Origin: Rhizobium gallicum bv. gallicum R602sp
GTDB lineage: Bacteria; Pseudomonadota; Alphaproteobacteria; Rhizobiales; Rhizobiaceae
DNA: 64,000 bases
Direction of reading: 5' to 3'
Assembly: GCF_000816845.1 (NCBI RefSeq)
Contig: NZ_CP006877.1
Location: 1,803,501-1,867,500, forward strand
Shown: in pieces, positions 40,524 to 49,983 of the stretch
Position numbering within the stretch: the first letter of the stretch is position 1
Layout of the letters: every line of letters starts with the position of its first letter
Program-made: the position numbers and the translations under genes
The notes under the pieces: model-generated
Databases searched by the model: none
Told to the model about the DNA's origin: nothing
Seen by the model: only the letters and a program-made list of their open reading frames with translations

Positions 40524-40669
40524 AGCGGACTTTTCATTACCAAGATTTAATTGCACTTTTTCGTCATTCCGTGCGAATGCGCCTCTAACGCTAATTTCCG
40601 GTTCATCTTCGCTATGACTATTTGGATGGTAAACGGAGCAGGCGCTTCTAATGTTGACTTGAGGGTCTT

Positions 40670-41965
40670 ATGGACGATTCCGGAAGCGGCAGGAAGGCTG
40701 CAGCAGCCAATACCGATCTTGCTGCCGTCCTAGCGGCCTCCGCCAAGCGCGGCAAAGGCCGCCGCTGGCGCGGCCGCCTTATCGCCGCTGCAGCATTGAT
40801 CGCGGTCGCCGGGACCGGTGCCTATTTTTACAACGGCCGCGGCGGCAACGGATACAGCTATGTGACGCAGCCGGCAAAGCGCGGCGACCTGACAGTTCTC
40901 GTGACGGCGACGGGCTCGGTGCAGCCGACGGAGCAGGTCGACATATCGAGCGAACTTTCCGGCACCGTGCGCGACGTCAATGTCGACTACAACAGCGAGG
41001 TCAAATCCGGCGAGGTGCTGGCAGTTCTCGATACGAACAAGCTGGAGGCCGATGTGAAGAGCTCGCGCGCGAAACTCGATTCGGCCAAGGCGAATGTGCT
41101 GAAGGCGAATGCCGATCTGCTGTCGGCGCAGGTTTCGCTGGAACGCTTGAGGAGCCTCGTCAAAGGCAGCGTCTCGACGCAGCAAAGCCTTGACGATGCG
41201 ACCTACAAATACGAGTCCGCCGCAGCCACGAAGCAGATCAACGAGGCGGAAGTGCTCTCTGCCGAGGCCGACCTGCGGCTCGCCGAGGTCAACCTTGCAA
41301 AGGCCAGGATCGTTTCGCCGGTTGACGGCGTTATCCTGACGCGCTCTGTCGATCCGGGTGCCACCGTCGCCGCGTCTCTTTCGGCGCCGGTTCTCTTCAC
41401 CATCGCCGGCGATCTCAGGAAGATGGAACTGCAGGTCGATGTGGACGAGGCCGATGTCGGCCAGATTGGCGTCGGGCAGAAGGCGACCTTCACGGTCGAC
41501 GCCTATCCGAACAAGTCCTTTCCCGCCGAGATCGAGCAGATCCGCTTCGCCTCCGAGACGACCAACAATGTCGTCACCTACAAGGCCGTGCTTTCGGTCG
41601 ACAACGCTGATCTCCTCTTGCGCCCGGGTATGACGGCAACGGCGGATATCACCGTCGAGGCCGTCAAGGATACCCTGATGGTGCCGAACGCCGCGTTGCG
41701 CTATGCACCGCCAGAAGCCGAATCGCGCGGCAGCCGCGGCATCTTCGGTCTTTTCCGCCCGCCGCGTATGGGGCCTCGCTCCGGCGGCAACCGCAGTGAA
41801 GCGCTCACCGGCGCCAAACGGCGCGTGTGGGTGTTGCGCGAGGGCCGCCAGGTGCCCCTCGTCATCCAGGTTGGTTCCTCGGACGGTCAGTTGACACAGG
41901 TCACGGCCGGTGAACTCAAGGAAGGCGATGCGCTTGTGACCGACGCGACGACACGGACGCAATAG
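40670..41965 (+). CDS. efflux periplasmic adaptor (MacA/HlyD family)
   Basis: 431-residue membrane fusion protein. A cytoplasmic tip of about 35 residues precedes one membrane helix (LIAAAALIAVAGTGAYFY); then the barrel-sandwich lipoyl domain (QPTEQVDISSELSGTVRDV), a coiled-coil hairpin (about 120-190), and the beta-barrel and membrane-proximal domains. It should link the ATPase-permease downstream to an outer membrane channel. Near residue 355 is a Gly/Arg/Pro-rich loop. No outer membrane factor is encoded here. Confidence 0.92.
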   Translation: MDDSGSGRKAAAANTDLAAVLAASAKRGKGRRWRGRLIAAAALIAVAGTGAYFYNGRGGNGYSYVTQPAKRGDLTVLVTATGSVQPTEQVDISSELSGTVRDVNVDYNSEVKSGEVLAVLDTNKLEADVKSSRAKLDSAKANVLKANADLLSAQVSLERLRSLVKGSVSTQQSLDDATYKYESAAATKQINEAEVLSAEADLRLAEVNLAKARIVSPVDGVILTRSVDPGATVAASLSAPVLFTIAGDLRKMELQVDVDEADVGQIGVGQKATFTVDAYPNKSFPAEIEQIRFASETTNNVVTYKAVLSVDNADLLLRPGMTATADITVEAVKDTLMVPNAALRYAPPEAESRGSRGIFGLFRPPRMGPRSGGNRSEALTGAKRRVWVLREGRQVPLVIQVGSSDGQLTQVTAGELKEGDALVTDATTRTQ

Positions 41966-41976
41966 GCGGGCGAACG

Positions 41977-42693
41977 ATGACCAGTCCGCCGCTTCTCGAA
42001 TTCAGGCAGGTATCGAAGATCTATGGTCACGGCGAGGCGGCGATCCGCGCGCTCGACCATGTCGATCTCCGGATCGGCGCCCATGAATTCGTTGCGATCA
42101 TGGGGCCGTCGGGGTCAGGCAAGTCGACGGCAATGAATCTCCTCGGCTGCCTCGATGTTCCGAGCGCCGGCGACTACGTCTTCCAGGGCATTTCCACGAG
42201 CGGTTTCGGTCGCAGTCAGCTGACGCTGCTGAGACGCCATATGCTGGGCTTCGTTTTCCAGGGGTTCAATCTTCTCGCGCGGACATCGGCGGTCGAGAAT
42301 GTAGAGTTGCCGCTGATCTACCGCGGTGTCGCAGCGGGCGAGCGCCACCGGCGCGCCAAGGAAGCGCTCGGCTTGGTCGGACTGACGGGGCGCGAGCACC
42401 ATAAGACGCAGGAGCTTTCCGGTGGCCAACAGCAGCGCGTGGCAATCGCGCGCGCGATCGTCACCGAACCAGCCCTGCTGCTTGCCGACGAGCCGACCGG
42501 CAATCTCGACACGAAAACCAGCGCCGAGATCATGGATCTGATGACGCGGCTGAACCGGGAGCAGGGCATCACCATCGTCATGGTCACGCATGAACCCGAC
42601 ATTGCGGCCTATGCAGAGCGCATCCTCCGTTTCGTTGATGGAAAGCTCGAAGCCGAGGTCGCGCATCAGGGCGAGGCGGATCATGTTTCTTGA
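41977..42693 (+). CDS. ABC transporter ATP-binding protein (MacB-type, LolD-like)
   Basis: 238 residues. Walker [10 protein letters not shown], signature LSGGQQQR, Walker [14 protein letters not shown], and H-loop VMVTHE are all intact. In E. coli MacB the ATPase and permease are one chain; here they are separate. Exports macrolides, peptides or lipids with its adaptor (substrate inferred only by family). It overlaps the permease gene by 11 bases. Confidence 0.94.
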   Translation: MTSPPLLEFRQVSKIYGHGEAAIRALDHVDLRIGAHEFVAIMGPSGSGKSTAMNLLGCLDVPSAGDYVFQGISTSGFGRSQLTLLRRHMLGFVFQGFNLLARTSAVENVELPLIYRGVAAGERHRRAKEALGLVGLTGREHHKTQELSGGQQQRVAIARAIVTEPALLLADEPTGNLDTKTSAEIMDLMTRLNREQGITIVMVTHEPDIAAYAERILRFVDGKLEAEVAHQGEADHVS

Positions 42694-43891
42694 AACACTG
42701 AAACTCGCGCTGCGCGCCATTAGCCGCAACATCCTGCGTTCCTTCCTCACCGTGCTCGGCGTCGTCATCGGCGTTGCCGCCGTCATAGCCTTGGTGACGA
42801 TCGGCAACGGCACCACAGAGCAGGTCTCCGCAGAGCTCTCGCGGCTCGGGACCAACATGCTCTTCGTGCGTCCCGGCCAGTTCGGTCCGGGGCGCGCGAG
42901 CTCCGAGGCGAGACGGTTCACCGTTAAGGACGTCGATGCGATCCGCGATCAGCTAACTGGCCTACGAGCAGTCGCGCCACTCAACCAGACGACGGCGACG
43001 GCGATCTACGGTGGCCAGAGTCATTCGACTACCGTCATGGGCACGACCAACGACTATTTTATCGCGCAGGACTGGGACATTGCTCTCGGCCGCACCTTCG
43101 AGGCGGCCGAAGAGCGCGGCCGCGCCCGCTGCATCCTCGGCGAGACGGTCCGATCGCAGCTTTTCGGCGCGGCCAGTCCGACAGGGCAGCAGATTCGCGT
43201 GGGCAAGGTGTCCTGCGGCGTCATCGGCGTGCTGGCGAAGCGCGGGCAATCGGGCATGGGCACTGACCAGGACGATGTCGTGATCATGCCCGTGAAGATC
43301 TATCAGCGCCGGATCGGCGGCAGGGCCAACGCCAATGTCCAGATGATCGTCATTTCGGCCCGCGATGGCGTTTCGACCTCCAAGATTCAGACGGAGACCG
43401 AGAACCTGCTGCGCGAGCGCCGCAAGATCGTTCCGGGCCGCGAAGACGATTTCAACGTCAACGACATGACGCAGATCGCCGAAGCCATGACGGGTACGAC
43501 GACATTGCTTACGGGATTGCTTGGCGCTGTCGCCGCAATCAGCCTTCTGGTCGGCGGGATCGGCATCATGAACATCATGCTAGTGTCGGTCACTGAACGC
43601 ACACGGGAGATCGGCATCCGGCTTGCGATCGGCGCATTGGAGACGCAGGTACTGTTGCAGTTTCTGGTCGAGGCGGTTGCGCTGTCGCTCTTCGGCGGCA
43701 TCACGGGCATCGTATTCGGATTAGGCATCGGCTTCACCGCCGTGACGCTCTTGAAGGTTCCCTTCGTCGTCAGCCCGCTGATGATCGCCGTCGCCTTCGT
43801 CTTCTCGGCCGCAATCGGCATGATCTTCGGCTATTTCCCGGCGCGAAGGGCCGCGCAGCTCAATCCGATCGAGGCCTTACGGCACGAATGA
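42683..43891 (+). CDS. ABC transporter permease (MacB/FtsX type)
   Basis: 402 residues from ATG 42683 ([20 protein letters not shown]); upstream reading is a shadow. One N-terminal membrane helix (FLTVLGVVIGVAAVIALVTIG), a large periplasmic domain of about 230 residues, then three C-terminal helices with the FtsX/MacB core GGIGIMNIMLVSVTERTREIGIR. Mechanotransmission type rather than channel type. A GC-rich hairpin follows the stop. Confidence 0.93.
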   Translation: MFLETLKLALRAISRNILRSFLTVLGVVIGVAAVIALVTIGNGTTEQVSAELSRLGTNMLFVRPGQFGPGRASSEARRFTVKDVDAIRDQLTGLRAVAPLNQTTATAIYGGQSHSTTVMGTTNDYFIAQDWDIALGRTFEAAEERGRARCILGETVRSQLFGAASPTGQQIRVGKVSCGVIGVLAKRGQSGMGTDQDDVVIMPVKIYQRRIGGRANANVQMIVISARDGVSTSKIQTETENLLRERRKIVPGREDDFNVNDMTQIAEAMTGTTTLLTGLLGAVAAISLLVGGIGIMNIMLVSVTERTREIGIRLAIGALETQVLLQFLVEAVALSLFGGITGIVFGLGIGFTAVTLLKVPFVVSPLMIAVAFVFSAAIGMIFGYFPARRAAQLNPIEALRHE

Positions 43892-43893
43892 AC

Positions 43894-43916
43894 AAGGCCG
43901 GGCGATGCCCGGCCTT
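43894..43916 (+). terminator. hairpin after the MacB-type operon
   Basis: AAGGCCGGGC and GCCCGGCCTT, a perfect 10-bp stem with a 3-base loop, directly after the permease stop. No long T run, but the hairpin strength suggests termination for the convergent genes. Confidence 0.6.
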
Positions 43917-43939
43917 GGAACACTCCGTGTGCCGATTGA

Positions 43940-44833
43940 TCAGAACTTCGGCAGTTCCGGGCGGTTTGAAAGCGCCTTTTCAATCACGCCAACGACGCGC
44001 AGGCGCTGTTCGCCGCAGAGCGGCAGGCGAGGGGCGCGGACGCGGTCGTTCGACTGAATGGCGTAGACTTCCGCAAGCTTGATGTTCTGGACGAGGAAGG
44101 TCGAGACGTCCAGGTCGAGCAGCGGCCGGAACCAGCGGTAGATGGCGCGCGCTTCATCGAGGCGGCCCGCCTGGACGAGCTTATAGATTGCGACCGTTTC
44201 CTTCGGGAAGGCGACGACGAGACCGGCGACCCAGCCGTGCGCCCCCATCAAGAGACTTTCGAGCGCCAGGTTGTCGACGCCGGTAAACACATCGAAGCGT
44301 TCGCCGAAGGCATTGAAGACGTCCGTCACGCGGCGGATATCGTCGGTCGATTCCTTCATGGCGACGACGAGATCGTTCTTCGCCAGCTCTTCGAACATCG
44401 GGATCGTGACGTCTACGCCATAGGCGATAGGATTGTTGTAGACCATGATCGGCAGGCCACCGGCCGCGGCAATCGTCTGGACATGCGTCAGCGTCTCTTC
44501 CGGAGCGGATTTGTAAGGTACGCCTGGCAAGACCATGAAGCCGCTCGCACCGGCCTTTGCTGCGGCCTTGGCTGCAGCGGCGCCACGCTTTGTCGAGCTT
44601 TCGCAAACCGTCATTAGGACTGGCCTCGAACCCGCAGCCGAGCGCGCGACATTCAGGATCTCCAGCTTTTCTTCCGGCTCGAGCGTCATGTTCTCGCCGA
44701 GCGAGCCGCAGACGATGATGCCATCGACACCTGCATCGGCCTGGAGCCCGAAGCAGCGTTCCATTTCGGCAAGATCTAGCTCGCCGCTCTCAGTGAATTT
44801 CGTCGTTACTGCAGGAAATACGCCGCGCCACAT
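43940..44833 (-). CDS. dihydrodipicolinate synthase/N-acetylneuraminate lyase family aldolase
   Basis: 297-residue class I aldolase. Family features: GSLGENMTLEPEEK, the Tyr of MVYNNPIAYG, and the Schiff-base Lys in VVAMKESTDD. It is not the housekeeping DapA by context: it is divergent from a GntR regulator, so it probably serves an inducible catabolic pathway (hydroxyproline, sugar-acid or similar pyruvate-forming aldolase). The substrate cannot be read from sequence. Confidence 0.88.
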   Translation of the reverse strand: MWRGVFPAVTTKFTESGELDLAEMERCFGLQADAGVDGIIVCGSLGENMTLEPEEKLEILNVARSAAGSRPVLMTVCESSTKRGAAAAKAAAKAGASGFMVLPGVPYKSAPEETLTHVQTIAAAGGLPIMVYNNPIAYGVDVTIPMFEELAKNDLVVAMKESTDDIRRVTDVFNAFGERFDVFTGVDNLALESLLMGAHGWVAGLVVAFPKETVAIYKLVQAGRLDEARAIYRWFRPLLDLDVSTFLVQNIKLAEVYAIQSNDRVRAPRLPLCGEQRLRVVGVIEKALSNRPELPKF

Positions 44834-44849
44834 GTTCGTCTCCTTAACT

Positions 44850-44863
44850 CTGATATATCACAG
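44850..44863. promoter_or_regulatory. GntR operator 1
   Basis: CTGATATATCACAG, a near-perfect copy of the palindrome at 44897-44908, lying 17 bases ahead of the aldolase start. Confidence 0.6.
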
Positions 44864-44896
44864 TAGCTTGCCATCTGATTTGCGTCGTGTCAATAT

Positions 44897-44908
44897 CTGA
44901 TATATCAG
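44897..44908. promoter_or_regulatory. GntR operator 2
   Basis: CTGATATATCAG, a perfect 12-bp palindrome nine bases before the regulator ATG at 44917. It is centred 47 bases from operator 1 and should serve autoregulation. Confidence 0.65.
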
Positions 44909-44916
44909 GATGAAGT

Positions 44917-45543
44917 ATGGACTATCGAATGCAGAGTTCACAGAGCCATCTAGCCTATCTCGCACTTGAACACGCGATTGTGACGCTGGTGTTGAAGCCG
45001 GGCGCGCTGGTGACCGAAAAGCAGCTGATCGATATTGCCGGTCACGGCCGTACGCCGGTGCGCGAAGCGATACAGAAGCTTGCCTGGCAGGGGCTCGTCA
45101 TCGTCAGGCCGCGGGTCGGGCTGCAGGTGGCGGAGATCAAACCGGACGACCATGCCAATGTCATGCAGGTGCGCAGGGAACTGGAGCCTATTGCTGCGTC
45201 GCTGGTCGCGAAGCATGCGACGGACGAGCAGCGGCGGGCGCTGATAGACTGCGCCCGCACAATGACCAATTGCGCGGTCAATGGCGATCTTGCCGCCTTC
45301 TTCGCTGCCGACAAGGCATTCGACGAGCTACTCGAAGAGGCTTGCCCGAATACATACATCACCGCGTCGCTCGGACCTGTGCAGACACATTCACGCCGTC
45401 TTTGGTATTCGATGGCCACTCCGGAGCGGATGGACCGCTCGATCAAGCTGCACGTCACGGTTATTCGCGCCATCCAGCAGGGCAAGGTAGAAGAATCGCG
45501 GCAGGCAATGGCGGCCTTGATCGACTATCTCAGCCACAAATGA
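44917..45543 (+). CDS. GntR family regulator (FCD type)
   Basis: 208 residues: N-terminal winged helix-turn-helix (VTEKQLIDIAGHGRTPVREAIQKL) and a helical FCD ligand domain with metal-binding His and Asp residues (RRELEPIAASLVAKHA, DKAFDELL). Divergent from the aldolase gene with two palindromes in the 83-base gap, so it most likely represses that gene and itself and is released by a pathway metabolite. Confidence 0.9.
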   Translation: MDYRMQSSQSHLAYLALEHAIVTLVLKPGALVTEKQLIDIAGHGRTPVREAIQKLAWQGLVIVRPRVGLQVAEIKPDDHANVMQVRRELEPIAASLVAKHATDEQRRALIDCARTMTNCAVNGDLAAFFAADKAFDELLEEACPNTYITASLGPVQTHSRRLWYSMATPERMDRSIKLHVTVIRAIQQGKVEESRQAMAALIDYLSHK

Positions 45544-45544
45544 A

Positions 45545-45568
45545 AACGGCCCCGTCTCCGGAGCCGTT
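45545..45568. terminator. bidirectional hairpin between GntR gene and fpr
   Basis: AACGGC and GCCGTT arms between the convergent stops; A run on the left and a weak T run (TTCAAT) on the right. Confidence 0.45.
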
Positions 45569-45589
45569 CAATCAATAATCCAAAAACCG

Positions 45590-46402
45590 TCAACCGACGA
45601 AGGCGCGTTCGATGACGAACTCGGCCGGCTTGCTGTTGGCGCCTTCTTCAAAGCCTGCCTTTTCGAGCAATTCCTTAGTGTCCTTCAACATGGCGGACGA
45701 GCCGCAGATCATGCCGCGGTCGATTGCCGGGTCGAGCGGCGGAACGCCAAGATCGGTAAAGAGCTTGCCGGAGGAGATCAGGTCGGTGATGCGACCGCGA
45801 TATTCGAAATCCTCGCGGGTGACCGTCGCATAGTGACGCAGTTTGTCGCCGACGATCTCGCTCAGCAGTTCGTCGTTCCGGATCTCTTCTATCAGATCGA
45901 AGCCGTATTTCAGTTCCGCGACCTCGCGCGTCGTGTGGGTGAGGATCACTTCCTCGTACTTCTCGTAGGTATCGGGGTCGCGGATGAGGCTTGCGAAGGG
46001 CGCGATGCCCGTTCCGGTCGAGAACATGTAAAGCCGCTTGCCGGGCGTCAACGCGTCAAGCACCAGCGTACCCGTCGGCTTCTTGCGCATCAGAACCTGG
46101 TCGCCCGGCTTGATGTCCTGGAGATGCGATGTGAGCGGGCCGTCCGGCACCTTGATCGAGAAGAATTCGAGTTCTTCGGCCCAGGCGGGGCTTGCAATGG
46201 AGTACGCACGAAAAATCGGCTTGCCATCGACCATGAGGCCGATCATCGCGAACTCGCCGGAACGGAAACGGAAACCCTGCGGTCGGGTCATGGTGAAGCG
46301 GAAGAGCCGGTCCGTATATTGCGTGACGCTCAGCACCGTTTCGGCATAGACATTTGCCGGAACGGCGGAGGCGAAATCTTCGGTCTTTGCTGGAGCGTTC
46401 AT
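45590..46402 (-). CDS. fpr: ferredoxin--NADP reductase
   Basis: 270-residue FAD enzyme of the bacterial FPR type. FAD motif RAYSIAS, pyrophosphate region PDGPLTSHLQ, NADP motif STGTGIAPFASLIRDP and the C-terminal FVIERAFVG (the aromatic stacking residue is Phe followed by Val-Gly, as in the bacterial subclass). It passes electrons between NADPH and ferredoxin or flavodoxin; it may feed CysI or the oxidative-stress response. Confidence 0.95.
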   Translation of the reverse strand: MNAPAKTEDFASAVPANVYAETVLSVTQYTDRLFRFTMTRPQGFRFRSGEFAMIGLMVDGKPIFRAYSIASPAWAEELEFFSIKVPDGPLTSHLQDIKPGDQVLMRKKPTGTLVLDALTPGKRLYMFSTGTGIAPFASLIRDPDTYEKYEEVILTHTTREVAELKYGFDLIEEIRNDELLSEIVGDKLRHYATVTREDFEYRGRITDLISSGKLFTDLGVPPLDPAIDRGMICGSSAMLKDTKELLEKAGFEEGANSKPAEFVIERAFVG

Positions 46403-46646
46403 TCGGTATCGGATCCCGTATTCGTCGCATGATAGGTCTGATGCGAGGCAGATATTACAAATATGCCGGAAATTAAAGGCATTCCATTCTCTGCGACGCT
46501 ATCAGTAGGAAATATGCGTATCATTGTCATGTATCAATGCCTGCATGATCTTGTTGCTTTTGCGCTGGCGAAGCGGGGCAAAGGATGCATATTAAGGCCA
46601 AAACGCTGCCCACAGGTTCAAGCGGCGGCAGGCGGTACGGGGGAAC

Positions 46647-47375
46647 ATGAAGATTTTCAACTACAAGCGCGTTCCTTATGCAGAGATACGCGCCTTTTCC
46701 GTCCATATTTTGACGGCGTCCGGCTCTTTCCTCGCATTTCTGGGCGTGGTCGCCGCCGCCGAACACCGCTTCATCGACATGTTCTGGTGGTTGGGCCTTG
46801 CTCTGCTCGTCGACGGCATCGACGGTCCCATCGCCCGTAAGGTGCGGGTGAAGGAGGTGCTGCCCAACTGGTCGGGCGACACGCTCGACAATATCATCGA
46901 TTATGTAACCTACGTGCTTTTGCCGGCTTTCGCACTATACCAGAGCGGCATGATCGGTGAACCCTGGTCTTTTGCCGCCGCCGGCATGATTGTCGTGTCG
47001 AGCGCCATCTATTATGCCGATATGGGAATGAAGACCGAGGAGTATTTCTTCTCCGGTTTCCCTGTCGTCTGGAATATGATCGTCTTTACGCTCTTCGTCA
47101 TCGACGCAAGCGCTGCGACCGCCCTGACGGTGGTGATCGTCTCGGTGATCCTTACCTTCCTGCCAATCAATTTCCTGCATCCGGTGCGCGTCCAGCGTCT
47201 GCGGTTCATCAATCTCGGCGTTTTCTTCTTCTGGTCGGCGCTCGGCATGTTTTCACTGCTCATGCACTTCAGCATGCCGCAATGGGCCATTATTCTCTTC
47301 GTGATCAGCGGTATCTATCTTTATTGCATCGGCGCCGTACTGCAGTTCTTCCCGGCGCTGGGACGTAGCGAATAG
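46647..47375 (+). CDS. pcs: phosphatidylcholine synthase
   Basis: 242-residue inner-membrane enzyme with eight hydrophobic segments. The modified CDP-alcohol phosphotransferase motif is LVDGIDGPIARKV with GDTLDNIIDY after a short loop, as in Pcs of Sinorhizobium. It condenses CDP-diacylglycerol with choline to phosphatidylcholine, important for symbiosis. The start is preceded by GGGGGAAC. Confidence 0.96.
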   Translation: MKIFNYKRVPYAEIRAFSVHILTASGSFLAFLGVVAAAEHRFIDMFWWLGLALLVDGIDGPIARKVRVKEVLPNWSGDTLDNIIDYVTYVLLPAFALYQSGMIGEPWSFAAAGMIVVSSAIYYADMGMKTEEYFFSGFPVVWNMIVFTLFVIDASAATALTVVIVSVILTFLPINFLHPVRVQRLRFINLGVFFFWSALGMFSLLMHFSMPQWAIILFVISGIYLYCIGAVLQFFPALGRSE

Positions 47376-47384
47376 GAGGCGGTT

Positions 47385-48365
47385 ATGACAAAGACGCAGG
47401 CGATTGCTTTCAGCCGCAATGGCGGTCCTGAAGTTCTTGAGTATGTCGATGTCGATTTGCCGCCGCCATCCGCCGACGAGATCCAGATCAGGCACGCTGC
47501 CATCGGGCTCAATTTCATCGACGTGTATTTCCGCGATGGAACTTATAAGGCGGCGCATCTGCCGTTCATCGCCGGGAAGGAAGCGGCAGGCACCGTGACG
47601 GCGATCGGACCTGGCGTCAACGGTTTCGCAGTCGGTGACCGGGTTGCCTATGCCGGTGCCGACGGCGCCTACAGCGTCGAGCGGAATGTCGAGGCCAAGC
47701 ACCTCGTCAAGGTGCCCGACGCGATCAGCCTGGAAACAGCAGCCGCGATGATGCTGAAGGGCATGACCGCCGAATATCTGCTGAACCGAACATTCAAGGT
47801 CGGTCCTGAAACGGTTCTGCTTTTCCATGCTGCCGCCGGCGGCGTCGGCCTCATCGCAGGGCAATGGGCAAAGGCGCTGGGCGCTACCGTGATCGGTACC
47901 GCCGGCTCGCAAGACAAGGTGAAGCTCGCGCTCGAGCATGGCTACGATTACGTCATCAACTACAGGACGGAAAACTTCCTCGACCGCGTTCGTGAGCTCA
48001 CCGGCGGCAAAGGCGTGGACGTCGTCTACGACTCGATCGGCCGTGATACATTCCCGCAATCGCTCGACTGCCTGAAGCCGCGCGGCATGTTTGTCTCCTT
48101 CGGTCAATCCTCTGGCGCTATTGAGAATTTCACGATGGCGATGCTGGCGCAGCGGGGCTCGCTATATGCAACGAGGCCGACGCTTTTCACCTACATTGCC
48201 ACACGCGATGAACTGACCGCCTGTGCAAACGCGCTATTTGATATTGTGCTAAGCAGCAAAGTGCGTATCAATATCAACCAAACCTATCCGTTGCGTGAGG
48301 TGGGACGAGCTCACACGGATCTAGAAACAAGAAGAACTACGGGAACTACGCTGCTGATCCCATAA
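47385..48365 (+). CDS. NADPH:quinone oxidoreductase (zeta-crystallin type)
   Basis: 326-residue member of the medium-chain reductase family without structural zinc. Substrate-domain GKEAAGTVTAIGPGVNGFAVGD and Rossmann motif HAAAGGVGLIAGQWAKALGA. Reduces quinones by one electron with NADPH in relatives. Starts 9 bases after pcs with GGAGGCGG, so it may be cotranscribed. Confidence 0.9.
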   Translation: MTKTQAIAFSRNGGPEVLEYVDVDLPPPSADEIQIRHAAIGLNFIDVYFRDGTYKAAHLPFIAGKEAAGTVTAIGPGVNGFAVGDRVAYAGADGAYSVERNVEAKHLVKVPDAISLETAAAMMLKGMTAEYLLNRTFKVGPETVLLFHAAAGGVGLIAGQWAKALGATVIGTAGSQDKVKLALEHGYDYVINYRTENFLDRVRELTGGKGVDVVYDSIGRDTFPQSLDCLKPRGMFVSFGQSSGAIENFTMAMLAQRGSLYATRPTLFTYIATRDELTACANALFDIVLSSKVRININQTYPLREVGRAHTDLETRRTTGTTLLIP

Positions 48366-48408
48366 ACGATCCGGAACGGACAGGTCGGCAGAGGGAAATG
48401 AGGGGAAC

Positions 48409-49983
48409 GTGTCGTCATTGAATGCGCTGCCGTCCGGTGCGTTACTGTCGGTCCAGAAACTGACGAAGCTCTTCGGTAGCTTTACCGCCTGCAACGAAAT
48501 CGACCTCGATATCGCTCCGGGCGAGATCCACGCGCTTCTCGGAGAGAACGGCGCAGGCAAGTCCACGTTGGTGAAGATGCTGTTCGGCGTTTTGGAGCCG
48601 ACGGCCGGCGATATCCTCTGGGAGGGAAAGCCGGTTGCGGTTGGCGCACCTGGAGAAGCCCGCAAGCTCGGCATCGGCATGGTCTTCCAGCATTTTTCGC
48701 TTTTCGAAGCCCTGACGGTCGCCGAAAACATTGCGCTCTCCCTCGATGACAAGATTCCGATCGGCCGGATCGCCGAAGAGGCGAGGGCATTGTCGCGCGC
48801 TTACGGGCTGCCGCTCGATCCGCACGCCCATGTGGCCGACCTTTCCGTCGGGGAGCGTCAGCGCATCGAAATCGTCCGCGCATTGCTGCAAAATCCGAAG
48901 CTGATAATCCTCGACGAGCCGACCTCGGTTCTGACGCCCCAGGAGGCCGACAAACTCTTCGAAACGCTCTTCAAGCTGAAGGCGGAGGGCCGTTCTGTGC
49001 TCTATATCAGCCATCGCCTCGAGGAGGTGCAGCGCATTTGCGATCGCGCAACCGTGCTTCGCCACGGCAGGGTTACCGGCGCCTGCGATCCGAAGCGGGA
49101 GACTCCCGGTTCCCTCGCCAGAATGATGGTCGGCTCCCACGTGCCGAGGGTGAGCCATCCCGATCGCGGCAAAGTGGGGGACGTTCAACTTGCAGTAACG
49201 AGCCTTTCGGTCGCTCCGCGCACGCCCTTTGCCACACCGCTCAGGGATGTGTCGCTTGCGGTCCGCTCCGGCGAAATCCTGGCGATTGCCGGTGTCGCCG
49301 GTAACGGGCAGGGCGAGCTTTTCGACGCATTGTCCGGCGAATATCCGGTGGCGCGGCCTGAGGCGATCATGATCCGCAGGAAGCCTGTCGGCACGCAGGG
49401 CATCACCGCCCGCCGCCTGCTCGGTGCGGGCTTCGTCCCGGAAGAGCGCCACGGCCACGCCGCAGTTTCGGCCATGAAGCTTTCGGATAATGTGGTGCTC
49501 GCGCGCAGCCAGTCGGACCGCAAGGCGTTTCTTGGCGGTGGCTTTCTCAAGATCATCCGGCGCGGAGCGGTGAGGAGTGCGGCAAAACGCATTTCGGAAA
49601 ACATGGACGTCCGCAGGAGTGGTGAGGATCCCGCCGCAGGGGCGTTGTCGGGCGGCAATCTCCAGAAGTTCATCGTCGGCCGGGAGCTCGACCGCCAGCC
49701 GGGGGTCCTCGTCGTCAATCAGCCGACCTGGGGCGTCGACGCGGGGGCTGCGAGCCACATTCGTCAGGCGCTCGTCGATCTCGCACGCGCCGGCTCTGCC
49801 GTCGTCGTCATCAGTCAGGACCTCGATGAGATATTCGAAGTCGCAACCGATATTGCCGTCATCTCGGAAGGGCGTCTTTCGCCGCCGTTCCCGGCCGGTG
49901 AACTGACCCGCGAGCAGATCGGCATCCTGATGGGCGGTCTGCATGAAAGCGGGCCTGCCGCGGAGACCGGCGATGCGCATTGA
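48409..49983 (+). CDS. ABC transporter ATP-binding protein (BMP/nucleoside import, two ATPase domains)
   Basis: 524 residues with two ATPase halves. First half: Walker A GENGAGKSTL, signature LSVGERQR, Walker B LIILDEPTSVLT. Second half: GVAGNGQGE as a degenerate Walker A and LSGGNLQK as signature, as in sugar/nucleoside importers (RbsA-like). Start GTG at 48409 after AGGGGAAC. First gene of the importer operon with two permeases and a BMP binding protein. Confidence 0.93.
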   Translation: MSSLNALPSGALLSVQKLTKLFGSFTACNEIDLDIAPGEIHALLGENGAGKSTLVKMLFGVLEPTAGDILWEGKPVAVGAPGEARKLGIGMVFQHFSLFEALTVAENIALSLDDKIPIGRIAEEARALSRAYGLPLDPHAHVADLSVGERQRIEIVRALLQNPKLIILDEPTSVLTPQEADKLFETLFKLKAEGRSVLYISHRLEEVQRICDRATVLRHGRVTGACDPKRETPGSLARMMVGSHVPRVSHPDRGKVGDVQLAVTSLSVAPRTPFATPLRDVSLAVRSGEILAIAGVAGNGQGELFDALSGEYPVARPEAIMIRRKPVGTQGITARRLLGAGFVPEERHGHAAVSAMKLSDNVVLARSQSDRKAFLGGGFLKIIRRGAVRSAAKRISENMDVRRSGEDPAAGALSGGNLQKFIVGRELDRQPGVLVVNQPTWGVDAGAASHIRQALVDLARAGSAVVVISQDLDEIFEVATDIAVISEGRLSPPFPAGELTREQIGILMGGLHESGPAAETGDAH

